Under the pieces are notes generated by a model. The model made no database searches and was not told where the DNA came from. It was given only the letters and a program-made list of their open reading frames with translations. Positions 35,892-47,083 of a stretch of DNA of 64,000 nt are shown here, in pieces. How positions within the stretch are numbered: position 1 is the stretch's first letter; each line of letters begins with the position of its first letter. The translations under genes and the position numbers were made by a program. The stretch is taken from positions 3,472,001 through 3,536,000 of the forward strand of contig JAWZSP010000006.1 of the NCBI GenBank assembly GCA_034401135.1, in the 5' to 3' direction. Source of the stretch: Volutella citrinella (lineage: Eukaryota; Ascomycota; Sordariomycetes; Hypocreales; Nectriaceae).

Positions 35892-36779
35892 TACGACCGG
35901 GGGGGTTCAGGCGTCTGTGATGCAACAGCGGAAGGGATCGCGCGCGCGCTGGGTCGAGGAGCAAGAATAAATGGAGGCGGCTGTGGAGGCGAGAGCTCTG
36001 AGCTCAGGCTTCGAAACTGGCTTATTGTTGAGTCGTCGGAAACGGAAGGTGGGTGCGAAGCATCCTCGAACGAGAGACAAGGACGGCGCGGAGGAACGTT
36101 GGCGTGGGGCGACGGATGGGGCGACCGTTGGCGGCAGCTGACGCAGGGAGCGAGGGCGTCGAGGCAGGACGAGATGCGGCGCAACGACGAGATGATGAGG
36201 CGGCGATGGGAGGCTCAAGGAGGGAGAAACTGACCGTTGTCTGGTCGGCGATGAGTGTGTTTGGCGGATGGGGGGTGGGTGCAGGTGGCCCATCCCGTGA
36301 ACCCCTGCATCCGCACGTGCCACCATGGCGTGTGTCCCATTGCCTGGGACGTGCAGCTGCTCCAGCGCTGCACCGCCTACAGGTGCTTCTATAAATGGCG
36401 ACCACCACGGACTTCTACAGCGCTACGTAGTACCCTCATGCGGTGGCACAAGAAGCTACGGGCGCCTATAGGCTGTGATATAGGGCAGTCCGCACACCCG
36501 AGGGCGAAATTCTTCAGAGTCGCTCAGGATATCATCGTCCCTCGCCACGCTTCCCATGCGATTTCGTATTTCTGGAAAGCCATCCTTCCAACAGGCAGGT
36601 GCTGCATTGCGCTGCTGGCCGGTTTCGTGGCAGTCATTCATTGCTTCGCTACCTTAGTCAACCCCAAGGTGCAGCCGTTCTGGCGGCTGTGGGGTTATCC
36701 CAATTTCCATATCACGTGCAGAATTACTAAGCGAAGGCCCGGTCCCACATTGGCTGGACCTACTTAAGCTGGCCTGCCA
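35892..36779. other. Upstream region of BUD6
   Basis: GC-rich leader and promoter side of BUD6. Long antisense-looking frames here (35886-36408) have low-complexity composition. No gene supported. Confidence 0.4.
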
Positions 36780-37230
36780 TCGCTCAAAAACTTTTTCTTT
36801 CCCTGGCATCACGATCACAACAAACGACCAGCAACCGCCTCTTGTGGTCTCTCTCTCCCGTAAGTACGAATGGTTTACTTCTGTACTGATTTGCTACCCC
36901 TTCCTATGATTAAATTTTCCACCTAATTCGCAGTTTCCACGCTAGCTGTCTAAGAGCCTTTTGACAAGCGATGAGCGCTGAATTACCTTCCTTGGATGTA
37001 TGAGGATTTGAAGGATCATTTGCAATGTTGTATTCAGATTCTTCTCGATCAGACGTGCTAACCTTCTGATTCCCAGGTTCCCCGTGTTTCATCCGCGCTT
37101 CTTGTTTGCTCAGAACTCCGTGTTCCAGACAGGGTCACATCGACCACTTGTAGATTTTTCCTGACTCCAGGCAGGCTTTCTGTTGAGTCGCGATCGCTCA
37201 GCGGTCACCAAAATATGATCAATAAAAGAA
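36780..37230 (+). ncRNA. Probable spliced noncoding transcript
   Basis: A promoter-like CT/CA-rich stretch at about 36780-36858 is followed by two well-formed introns: 36860-36933 (GTAAGT to TTCGCAG) and 36998-37076 (GTATGA, branch GTGCTAAC, end CCCAG). The 64-nt exon between them (36934-36997) contains stops in all three frames, so the spliced RNA cannot code through it. An AATAAA lies at 37221-37226. This is the layout of a noncoding RNA or snoRNA host gene. I could not identify a convincing C/D or H/ACA box. The borders of the transcript are approximate. Confidence 0.4.
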
Positions 37231-38344
37231 AAATTCAATCTCAATTCTCGCTTCCCTCTCCACGGTGACAATCTGCACTTGCTCCAAGCCCACTCCAGGC
37301 AGACTGCGCGCAAACTTTTCCACTTCTGCACTGGCCATCCACCCGTCGCGACAATGACGACACAGCGAACAGGGCACAGTCACAGGACGGCGATCTTGGC
37401 ACCTCTCAAAACAATTTGCAACGTCCTCGTTTCGCATTTTGGTAGTCAGGAAGTCTAGTAGTCGACGAAATGGCGTGACCAACCTCCAATGCAGCAGGGC
37501 TGAATCCGATGCTCGTTTTGGTGGCCATCCCAAGGAGCTGAATGCGTCGCAGCTTGCTTACGCTACCCTGCATCGGGGTCGCACTCTCTGAGCACCTCCA
37601 AATTCTCGTTGAACTTGGCTTACAATGTGTCGACTACGGGAAGCACGTCTGGTGTAGGCTGCATGGGTTTACTCGACGTATCTAAGCCTTGGTGCCTGCG
37701 AGTTGACGCTGAATCTACTGACTAGCGAATGTAAGATGCAAGAACAAACAAACGTATTGAAGGGCTCCGTTCATTGATACAAAATTGCATGGAGGATATA
37801 TTCATCCAACGGTAATGCAAGCATTTGGTAATGGTAGTCAGTAGTGGCCGGAGACTAGAGTATGCCTTTATTGAAACCTCATACGATCTCTCGATATGAG
37901 CCTGCTCGCATCGGGGACCTATCATGGATCTCGTCGCATTCGCTTGTTTAATGGATATGTGGTGCCGGCCTCCGAAGTACGAAAACTGCTGTGCTTTGCG
38001 GAGTGGCGCATATGGGACCAACATACACCCGCCATTGGCTAGACGAAGCTCAAAGATACCTTCTTGAAAGAGGAGCAGTGAATTGACCATTGACGATGAC
38101 GCGGCATTTTTAAAGTGTGCCTGGCCCTCAATTGAAATGCTCCGACTTCCTTCAGCTTGGCGGCCTCGCTATCAGCTATGATGGCATGGAGGGGGTCAGC
38201 TGGCGGCGCCTCTTTTCTGCCTGGAAAGCCTCTTTTTGGTTTGCTTACACTGGCGCTCGCTACAAAACCCAAACTCTGTCCGCATGCGCTGCGGGGCTCG
38301 GGAATACCATCTTGCTTCCAATTTAACAGTCAGAACGGGTAAGA
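37231..38344. other. Intergenic region, no gene seen
   Basis: A minus-strand frame at 37219-37533 contains a C-x2-C-x2-C motif but no other support. The rest is the promoter side of the monooxygenase gene. Confidence 0.4.
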
Positions 38345-39653
38345 ATGAGTAATCGCAAGGTTGCAGTTATCGGCGCTGGCCCTGCTGGTAAGTGCGATGA
38401 GAGTGACCCGTCGTTGAATCGAGGTCCGCTTACACACGCCGCCAGGTTGTATGCTGGCACGGCTTCTCCACCTCAAGGGCGTCCCTGTCACCGTCTTTGA
38501 GGGCGAGGCCTCGCCAGATTTCCGGTCCCAAGGGGGCACGCTGGATCTTCACACGGCTACGGGGCTGGCTGCCATGAAGGAGGCCGGTCTCTGGGATGAG
38601 TTTCTCAAGCATGGTCGATACGACGGCCAGTACATGGCCATTGTGGACAAAAAGCTCGAGTATCTCTTTGTTAAAGGGTCGGAGAAGCGCTCTAACCTGG
38701 AGGAGCGGCCAGAGATTGATCGCTTTCGACTCCGCGAGATTCTCACCAACTCGCTCCCAGATGGGATGATCACATGGGGCCACCGCCTCACCAAAGTGGA
38801 GGACCGCGCGCTCGTCTTTGAGAATGGCGCGAGGGTGGAGGGATTCGATCTCATCGTCGGCGCTGATGGAGCATGGAGCAAAGTCAGGCCTGCCGTGGCT
38901 CTTGAATTGAAGGCTACGTTTACGCGCGTCGGCATGCATGAGCTGGGCATTCCCGATGCCGAGAAGGCAGCGCCCAACGTCTACAAGCTGGTCAACCGCG
39001 GAAGCATCTTCGCCTCGGCGGAAGGGATCCGGATGTCTATCCAACAGATGGGCGATGGCAGCATCGACATCCACGCCAGCTTCATCAAGGAAGATCCGGA
39101 CTGGATGAAGCCCGGAAAGTGCGCCTACGACGCCACCAACCTCGACGAAACCATCAAGGCGCTCCTCTCCACCACCTTCGCCGACTGGGACCCGCGGCTT
39201 CGTGAGGCCCTGGAGCACGCCAGCGGCAAGTGCATGTCCCGGTCCTTTTACATGCTCCCCGTCGGCACGCGGTGGGTCCACAAGCCCGGCATGACGCTCA
39301 TCGGCGACGCGGCGCACCTCATGACGCCCTGGGCCGGCGAGGGCGTCAACCAGGCGCTCGACGATGCGCGGATCCTGGCGGAGGCCGTCGCGGGCGCCTG
39401 GAAGGAGGACGATGCCGAAGCGCTGGACAAGGCGGTCCAGGACATGGAGGAGCTCATGTTTGCGCGCGTCAAGGAGGTCCAGGAGCTGACTGCCAACCTG
39501 ATGCAGGACTGGTTCTTCACCCCGGGAGCTCCGCAGTCTGTCATGGCGAGGGCGATTAGCAGGCATGTGCGACGGGCGCTGCCGTGGCCACTGCAGCCCA
39601 TCGGAGTGTTGGCGGTCCATGGATACTATTTCTGGCGGAATCTCTTTCGTTGA
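38345..39653 (+). CDS. FAD-dependent aromatic-type monooxygenase
   Basis: Two exons (38345-38387 and 38446-39653, intron 58 bp) encode 416 residues. The intron splits the dinucleotide-binding motif, and splicing restores IGAGPAGCM (GxGxxG at 10-15). Other group A flavoprotein monooxygenase features: RSQGGTLDLH, the IVGADGAWSKVR (DG) motif, and GDAAHLMTPWAGEGVNQALDDA (GD motif) that binds FAD ribityl. The enzyme should use NAD(P)H and O2 to hydroxylate a small aromatic or polyketide-like substrate. The overall pattern is closest to the TetX-like/salicylate-hydroxylase-type family. The C-terminus PWPLQPIGVLAVHGYYFWRNLF is hydrophobic and might touch a membrane. A transporter gene follows only 297 bp downstream on the same strand. 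No other biosynthetic core gene is nearby, so a catabolic or detoxification role is more likely than secondary metabolism. Confidence 0.9.
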
Positions 39654-39950
39654 TAGTGCCTGAAATGTTTTGTTTAGTACTAATTAGTCGTGTTTTTTTG
39701 GTGTTGGACTTCCTGATGATCCATGATATGCAATGATGCTGGAGAGACAGAGTTAGTGATGTACTCACTGTAGCTTGTCCGTTAGCGCAGTTCCAAGTAG
39801 CTGCTTACCACATCATTTTCGGACATCATGCCGATTTCTCATGTGACTGGGGTCGTGTGCCATCTCTCAAACCCGCCAAAGCTCCGCCAGCTTCATGACC
39901 TCCTTGGGACACTGACAGCACCGCTGCCGATCAGTCCAATCGCCCTCACC

Positions 39951-41648
39951 ATGGATAGCTCACAGGCGCCGCTGATGGCCCCGGAGCCCCGCCACGAGGA
40001 CGAGGAGCTCGAATACGATGTTGCGGCATCTCCGGGTGCGCAGCTGGCGGGCAAATCGGCAAGCGACCGTCCCTCCATGTTTGTCCTCGTGCTCACGTTT
40101 GCGGCTGGAATTGGCGGTCTATTATTTGGATGTACGAATTCTATGTATGCCGAAGCTGTGTGCCTGTTTGCTTACGCTGTGATTGACAGACGACACCGGT
40201 GTTGTGTCCGCCACGCTCGTTTCCATCGGCACGTCGCTATCGAACCGCAACCTAACCTCGATGGACAAGTCCATAATAACGTCCTCGACTTCCCTCTTCG
40301 CCCTCTTCATATCGCCGTTCTCGTCCATACTAGCGGATCGATTTGGCCGCAAGCGAGTCATCCTCTTCGCCGACGTGCTCTTCATCGTGGGCGCCCTCTT
40401 GCAGGCATGGAGCGGCACTGTCGGCGTCATGGTCATCGGTCGGTGCGTTATTGGCACTGCAGTCGGGGCTGCTAGCTTCGTCGTCCCTCTATACATTGCG
40501 GAGGTGGCACCGTCAAATTACCGGGGCCGTTTGGTGACGATCAACGCCTTGTTCATCACGGGCGGCCAGGTGGTCGCATACATCATCGGCTGGGCGTTTG
40601 CAGAGCACGGCTCCCCCGAGACTGGGTGGAGATGGATGGTTGGTCTGGGAGCGCTTCCCGCACTTTTACAGGCTGCCATCATACTTTTCATGCCAGAGAC
40701 GCCTCGATGGCTGGTCAGAGCTGGGCAAGTCGGTGCCGCCAAGCTTGTGATCCAGCGGGCAAACGGCGACCCAACCGCGCACGGCGCAGAGGTGGTCGTG
40801 CGAGACATTGAGACGGAGGTGCGAGAGGAGCATGAGGCAGCGCGGATTCGCGAGCGCCAGACATCCAGCCAGTGGAAGTGGCTTGGGGGCTGGCAGCTCC
40901 TGTTGAGCGAAGGGCGCAACCGCCGTGCGCTTGCCATCGCATGTCTCCTACAAGGGCTCCAGCAGCTCTGCGGCTTCGTAAGTTGAATCTTCCAAGGCAA
41001 AAATACGATCCTCCCACTGACACGAGTTGCGCGCAGAACTCCCTCATGTACTTTTCGGCCACTATTTTCACAATGGTTGGATTCCAGAGTCCGACGCTGA
41101 CATCGCTGACTGTGGCGGTCACGAATTTTATGTTTACAGTGGCAGCGCTGCTCCTTGTCGATAGGATCGGACGCCGCCGGATCCTGCTCTACTCTATTCC
41201 AGTTATGATTATCGGGCTGTTGATGGCCGCACATGGCTTCTCGTTTGTGAAGCTGAGCCAATCAACCGAGACGCGTGACGATACGGACAGTGGCTCGGCT
41301 GGACCCAAGGCCGCGGCCGTCCTGATTCTAGTGAGCATCATGGTGTATGTAGCGTCGTACGCAATCGGAATGGGCAACGTTCCATGGATGCAGAGCGAGC
41401 TGTTCCCTCTTGCTGTCCGGTCGTTGGGAAGCGGCGTATCGACGGCGACGAACTGGGGCGCAAACTTCATCGTCGGGCTGTCGTTCCTCCCGCTCATGGA
41501 TGCGCTGACACCGCCGTGGACGTTTGCCCTGTACGCAGCCGTGTGTCTGGGCGGGTATGTGCTGATCTGGCGCATCTATCCCGAGACGGCGGGTCTGAGC
41601 TTGGAGGAGTCGACGGCACTGCTAGAGCATGGGTGGGGGGTGCGGTAG
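39951..41648 (+). CDS. MFS sugar/inositol-type transporter
   Basis: Three exons (39951-40131, 40190-40977, 41037-41648; introns 58 and 59 bp) encode 526 residues with about 12 membrane spans. Sugar-porter signatures are clear: GIGGLLFGYDTGVVS in span 1 (restored by splicing), LADRFGRKRV, PLYIAEVAPSNYRGRLV, PETPRWLV before the central loop, LQGLQQLCGFNSLMYFSATIF in span 7, DRIGRRR, and a final PETAGLSLEE. The QQLCGFNSLMYFS segment and the loop GWRWMVGLGALPALLQ resemble H+/myo-inositol symporters of the Itr1 group. Substrate remains a guess. An in-frame ATG at 39828 would add 41 residues, but the ATG at 39951 has the better context (CACCATGG). Its tight spacing behind the monooxygenase suggests shared regulation. 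Confidence 0.9.
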
Positions 41649-44183
41649 AGCTGCTAGATACATGCCTTGCCTTGCCAAGGCCATAGAGGTTAAAATAAGA
41701 TCACGAGAATCATGACACGCAAAAGCTGGTGCCATGACTGGGGCCGGGAAATATCCCATGAGCAATCTGGTCCATGAGTCGGCTGATAAGAAATAAGTTT
41801 TTGCTAGGGTGTGAAATGCCAGGACGCTAGGCGAGAGCTTCCGCTGTTTGGAAAGACTGGCCCAATCCAGGGGGCGGGACAAGGCGACAAGCGCTGGGGT
41901 TTAGAAATAGAGCCGAAGAGAAAAAAGAAAAGCGAGAGAAAATGATCAGGCCAGCTCCGGCTTACCAGCGGCAAGCCACGGCCCGCGAAGCTTTTTTCGA
42001 CAATGTCGTCATTGGTAGCAGGTCAAGCTTCTTTGGCAGATGGTTGTTCAGCAATCGCGCGGAGGCTAGCAAGCGCCGACCGCCGACGCCGACGACGCCA
42101 ATTACATCACCGTGCGTTGCGAACCGTTATGGGCGGCCTGGTATGTCCGCATTCTTCGGAGGCCGGACTTAGCAGACTCTTTTTGGGACTTGCTGTGGCG
42201 CGCCCTGCGCTATGACCATACAGGGGTGGACAAGGTGGATGCGAATAGGCGTGATTCTCCCGAGATTCCATTGATGCTTTGTCAGGTCAGATGGAGTGAG
42301 GCTCTATGACTGGTTTTTTCGTATATCCCTGTTCGCATCGGACGGTCCCTCGCTTCTCCAAACGGGTAATAATGTGTTGTCTATAGATTGCCCGTTTGGA
42401 AAGGCATGTCTCCATGGTGGCGGCGCTTGCAAGATCTACAGCAGATAAAATGAAGTAAGGAACAAACAGACATGGAATTGAAAAAAAATAAAAAAAAATA
42501 AAAATGAGTAGACGGCTGTCTCATCTCAAGAATCAAGTGAAGGATCTGTTCAACCCAGACGGCACTCTCCCGTGTCAAATATCCTAGCAAGGGGCCCCGT
42601 ACGGGGAGCGGCGGGTCGCGCCCGTCAGGCAAAGATTCCAGCCCAAGGGGGCCCGTCCGCGTGGTGCACTGATATTCCCCTAAAGAAGGAATTCTCATGA
42701 CTGCGGAGCTGCGACGAGCACACGGCGGATTGGACACCACGGTGTGATGTGGGAGGCACGGGAGATTCACAACCGAATATCCGGGCCGGGGCGCTTATTG
42801 CTCGGATCCGACTGAAGCGGGATGGGAGAGGACGTGCCGTCGGAGCAAAAGCTGGGAAAGCAGCCTGCAACAATGACGAGCGCTTATTGTCCAAACAACG
42901 ATATGGGTGTGCGATCTGCAAATCCACAGGGCAATTAATAATGAAGGCTGCATCATGGCCTCGAGAATGGCAGGCTTGCCAGGCAAAAGCTGAGGCTCAG
43001 GCCCACGGCAACGGTGCCGAAGCGGCTGCCGAAGGTGGGAGTGGGGCTCGGGGTGGGTCCGGCGTCACCAGCAGAGATTTCCGGCTTTAGCAGTGGATCC
43101 TCCCAAGTTCGCCCCCACTTTCAGACTCTCAAGTTCTTGTGTCGACGGGCGGCCCGTGGTCTTCGGCCTTTGACCATGGAATTACGGGCATGATCTGCTC
43201 TCACCCTAGCTCATCTTCCCCCCCAGTTGCCCTGCGCTACGGCTGCACCGCACCTTAGCTCTCGCTCAGTCATGGCCCAGCTGCTGCACGCCCATGGCGC
43301 TTTAGTAATTCAGTGCGGATGTATTAGCTCCTCCTTCTGGTCTTCGCTTCCCAAAAGGGCGCCGCGCGGGGCCGCCACACCTCGGGGCCTCGCGTTTAGG
43401 TGCCGCAGTGCCGATGATGCCCTGTCCTCTGGGTAGAGTGGGTTCTCCAGCTCCGCGGGCAAGGGATCGAAAGGGAATCATGGTCCATGGAAACCAACGG
43501 AGATTCTCTTGTCCAGGGCTGCTGGCTACCGACCCCTGGCTGTCCCGTAATCCAAGTAGTCAATACTTAAGAAGCTTTGTGCCCACTCCCGGCCCCCGTT
43601 AGATCTTAGGGGAATCTTGTTCATCATACCAAGCTCCGGTTTCTAATAATCTCCTAATCGCCCTAATTAATCCCTTCATCCCCCCAGCCAGCCTTCCAGA
43701 CTCGCGTCGATCTCAGCTTCCTGTCTCCTCATTCCAGACCGATTTAGAGCTGATTCCAGGTTTCGCTTCCTTGTCTCAGTCTACCCGAGCCTCGACTCAA
43801 TTCGCTATCCCGGCCCTCGTTCCTCGCTCCCGTCGCCGAACGCAACGCGGAAACGGAACCGCAAGCTGCCGCCGCATACAGTAGCGCCCGCAAGACCCAG
43901 CGTCATAGGTCCATTGATTGCTTATACTTTCGACTACTGCCGCGCGAACTCGCAGACTCTTGTTCGGCCTGGCCGCTTTGTCACACAAGCACTACCTCGG
44001 CCGCATAGCTACCCCTCCGGGCTCTGATTCCGTATAAGAGACCGTTGAGTCCTCCGCCACTCCCGCCGCCCTCCCGACTTTCTGGGTGCCGAACAATCCA
44101 GCCACAGCCGACCCGGAGTCGCACAACGACAACAGATACAACTACGGACCCAATTGCAATAGAACACCAACCCGTCGCCCATC
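41649..44183. other. Intergenic region
   Basis: 2.5 kb between two plus-strand transporter genes. It contains an A-rich tract at 42481-42503 and, from about 43640, a CT-rich leader-like stretch leading to the next gene. No gene seen; frames up to 129 codons lack family resemblance. Confidence 0.4.
42481..42503. repeat. A-rich (A7TA2A7TA5-type) tract
   Basis: Low-complexity adenine run interrupted by single T residues. Confidence 0.75.
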
Positions 44184-46150
44184 ATGGGGATGGACATTGT
44201 CGACAAGGACCTTATCGACGCCGAGCGCGCGGCGTCTCCGCAAAACTACCAGCGGCGCGACAGCCACGAGATTGAGCGCATCGCCACGGCCTCCTCATCT
44301 TCGTCGGCCTCGTCTGCGCACGATGCCCTCGACGCCGGCCGCCACCTCGGCAGCATCAACACAATCAGCCGCGTCTCGACGCAGACGGACCTCGAGCGCC
44401 ACCCCACGGCGCTGAGCCGCATCGTCACGCAGCGGAGCCAGCACAATGCCACCGTCGGCGTCGGCGGCCTGCGCTCGCGCACCAGCTCCCGGGCCTCGCG
44501 CCGCCCGCTGCCGGCCTTTGGCGCCGGAAAGCCGTACCCGCCGCCGCTGCCCGAGCAGGAGGAGTACGTGGTCGAGTTTGACGGGCCCGACGACCCGCTG
44601 CACTCGCAGAACTGGCCGATGCGCAAGAAGCTCATCACGGCCGCCATGCTGGGCTACACCACCATGACATCGGCCTTCACCTCGTCCATCTTCTCCGCCG
44701 CCACAATGTCCGTCTCGCGCCAGTACGGCGTCAGCGACACCATCGGCTTGCTGGGCACCTCGCTTTACGTCCTCGGCTTCGCTACCGGCCCGACCCTGTG
44801 GGCGCCCCTCTCCGAGCTCAAGGGCCGCCGCTTCCCCATCGTCATCGCCATGTTCGGCTTCTCCCTCTTCTCCATCGCCTGCGCGACCGCAAAGGACATC
44901 CAGACCATCCTCATCTGCCGCTTCTTCAGCGGCTTCTTCGGCGCATGCCCCCTGGCTGTCGTCGCCGCCGTCTTCTCCGACATGTTTGACAACCGCACTC
45001 GCGGCACAGCCATCACCGTCTTCTCCATGGCCGTCTTCACCGGCCCGCTGCTGGCGCCCTTCATCGGCGGCTTCATCGTCGAGTCGTACCTCGGCTGGCG
45101 CTGGACCGAGTACTTGGCCTCCATCATGGGCTTCTTCGCCTTCACCCTCGACCTCCTCTTCCTCGAGGAGACGTACCCGCCCGTCATCCTCGTCTCCAAG
45201 GCCGCCGACCTGCGCCGCCGCACCAAGAACTGGGGCATCCACGCCAAGCAGGAGGAAATCGAGGTTGACTTCCGCGAGCTCGTCAGCAAGAACTTTTCGC
45301 GTCCACTCCGCCTGCTCTTCACCGAGCCCATCATCCTGCTGCTCTCCATCTACATGAGCTTCATCTACGGACTTCTCTACCTCTTCCTCACCGCCTACCC
45401 CCTCGTCTTCGTTGGCGTCCACCACTTTAGCCTGGGCCACTCTGGCTTGACCTTCTTTGGCATGATTTGCGGACAGCTTCTCGCCGGTGTCAGCGTCATC
45501 CTCAGCCAGCCGTGGTACTTGCGCAAGCTCGAGGCCAACAATGGCATTCCTATCCCTGAGTGGCGTCTGCCCCACGTCATGGCTGGAGGTGTTGCCTTTG
45601 CCGCTGGCATCTTCTGGTTTGGATGGTAAGTAATTCGACTATATCCCACCCCCAGGAGATGTCATTTCATACTAACCTCGTCTCTAGGACTGGATACAAC
45701 CCCAACGTCCACTGGATCGTCCCCGCCCTGAGCGGCCTCTGCACCGGCTTCGGTCTCATGGCCATCTTCCTCCAGGCACTCAACTACCTCGTCGACGCCT
45801 ATCTGATGTTTGCTGCCTCCGCCATCGCCGGAAACACCTTCCTACGATCCCTCTGCGGTGCTGGTTTCCCTCTCTTTGCTCGTAAGATGTTTGACGGAAT
45901 GGGTATCCAGTGGGCTGCCACTCTGTTGGGCTGTGTTGCCGTTGTGCTCGCTCCCATCCCCTTCATCTTCTACAAGTACGGTGCAAAGATCCGCCAGAAG
46001 AGCGCCTATGCTCCCACAGCACCACCTGCCGCGCCCGTGCCCAACACCTCTTCTTCCGAGGAGGAGAAGGACGAAACCTCAGAGGACCCTGCCCTGGCCG
46101 CTTGTGTTGCTCGACGCGATAGCATAGCCCACGGCAAGGAGTCGGCATAA
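44184..46150 (+). CDS. MFS transporter, DHA1 (drug:H+ antiporter / polyamine-type)
   Basis: Two exons (44184-45625 and 45688-46150, intron 62 bp with an ACTAACC branch) encode 634 residues with about 12 spans. The N-terminal 130 residues are a Ser/Arg-rich cytosolic tail, ending in VEFDGPDDPLHSQNWPMRKK, the usual lead-in of DHA1 proteins. Signatures: TLWAPLSELKGRRFPI (motif A), ICRFFSGFFGACPLAVV, GTAITVFSMAVFTGPLLAPFIGGFI (antiporter motif C) and WRWTEYLASIMG. These match fungal polyamine and azole efflux transporters of the Tpo/Flr1 type. The C-terminal tail is acidic, then contains RRDSIA, a likely phosphosite. A plasma-membrane H+ antiporter exporting toxic compounds or polyamines is expected. 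Codon use is strongly C-ending, suggesting good expression. Confidence 0.9.
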
Positions 46151-47083
46151 ATCCCTTGAAACATTCAAACATTAATTTTTTTTGCATTTATCCATCAAAT
46201 ATACGTCTCCTCAGGCTGCATTGGAAACCCAATGATTCCATATGGAGGACTCGAGCTCGGGGAAGCGAGGCGTTTTTGCATTTGATGGGGTTTATGAGCT
46301 GGCATTTACAGTACATGGGACAGCGCACCGGTAATGACTGCGCGACTATGTGACGAGTTGATTAATCATATCTAATAAGGTCGAAGAAAAAAAGAATAAA
46401 ATATGTCACATCAATGAAACCCCGTGCGTTGATCTGAGTGATGTGACCTGGAGCCAAATGCAGTATCGGTGTAACGTTTGACAGCAGCGGCCAATCAAGT
46501 TGGCCAACAAGAGATAGCCGCCCACGGAGGACAAGACACTGGGATGCACCGCCGAGACGGCATGCAAGATCTTTGCACCGCTTGGCGCGCCCTGCCCTTG
46601 GCCACAATTGTCTTGATTTACTCCGTACATGAACAATGTTTGCATCTGGGGAAACATGGCTTTCTTGGCCTACTTTCCGGATTCACATCCGGCGCGTATC
46701 GTGTCGAGGTTGAGTGACAGTCCAGTCAGCGACCTACTATTAGTGACGCACATCCCCTGGCCCCCCTGCATTGTGCGCCTGCAGCGGCTGGGGTGATAGG
46801 GAGGGTTCGCGCGCGCAAACGCATGAACGCATCGAACGGGTTAGGGTTCGCCATCACGCGGGGGCAGCGGCTAAACCATTGGTCACGGCAGCCTCGCCAG
46901 GCAAAGGCAAAGCATCAAAGAGGTCAAGACCCTGCTGAGGCCGGGCTGGATTGTGACGGGAAGGCTACGGGCCAATGAGACAACCAGGCGCTTAAAGTCA
47001 GGCTGGGCCGCTGTGTGCTGTGTGCTTGGAGGCGTCCCTCATCTTACAAGTAAATAAAGGAACACTCAACCCTCTCAAAGACC
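46151..47083. other. Intergenic region
   Basis: 3' flank of the DHA1 transporter and promoter of the HET-s-motif gene. It contains a short GGGTTAGGGTTCG at 46838-46850 (two telomere-like units, probably chance). No gene seen. Confidence 0.4.

Noticed and set aside
37219..37533. Minus-strand frame with a C-x2-C-x2-C motif
   Set aside because: No family resemblance, overlaps the probable noncoding transcript, and the rest of the frame has random composition.
38430..39620. 396-codon frame opposite the monooxygenase
   Set aside because: Antisense shadow of a well-supported flavoprotein gene.
44295..45575. 426-codon frame opposite the DHA1 transporter
   Set aside because: Antisense shadow, rich in Glu, Gly, Ala and Asp, with no domain.
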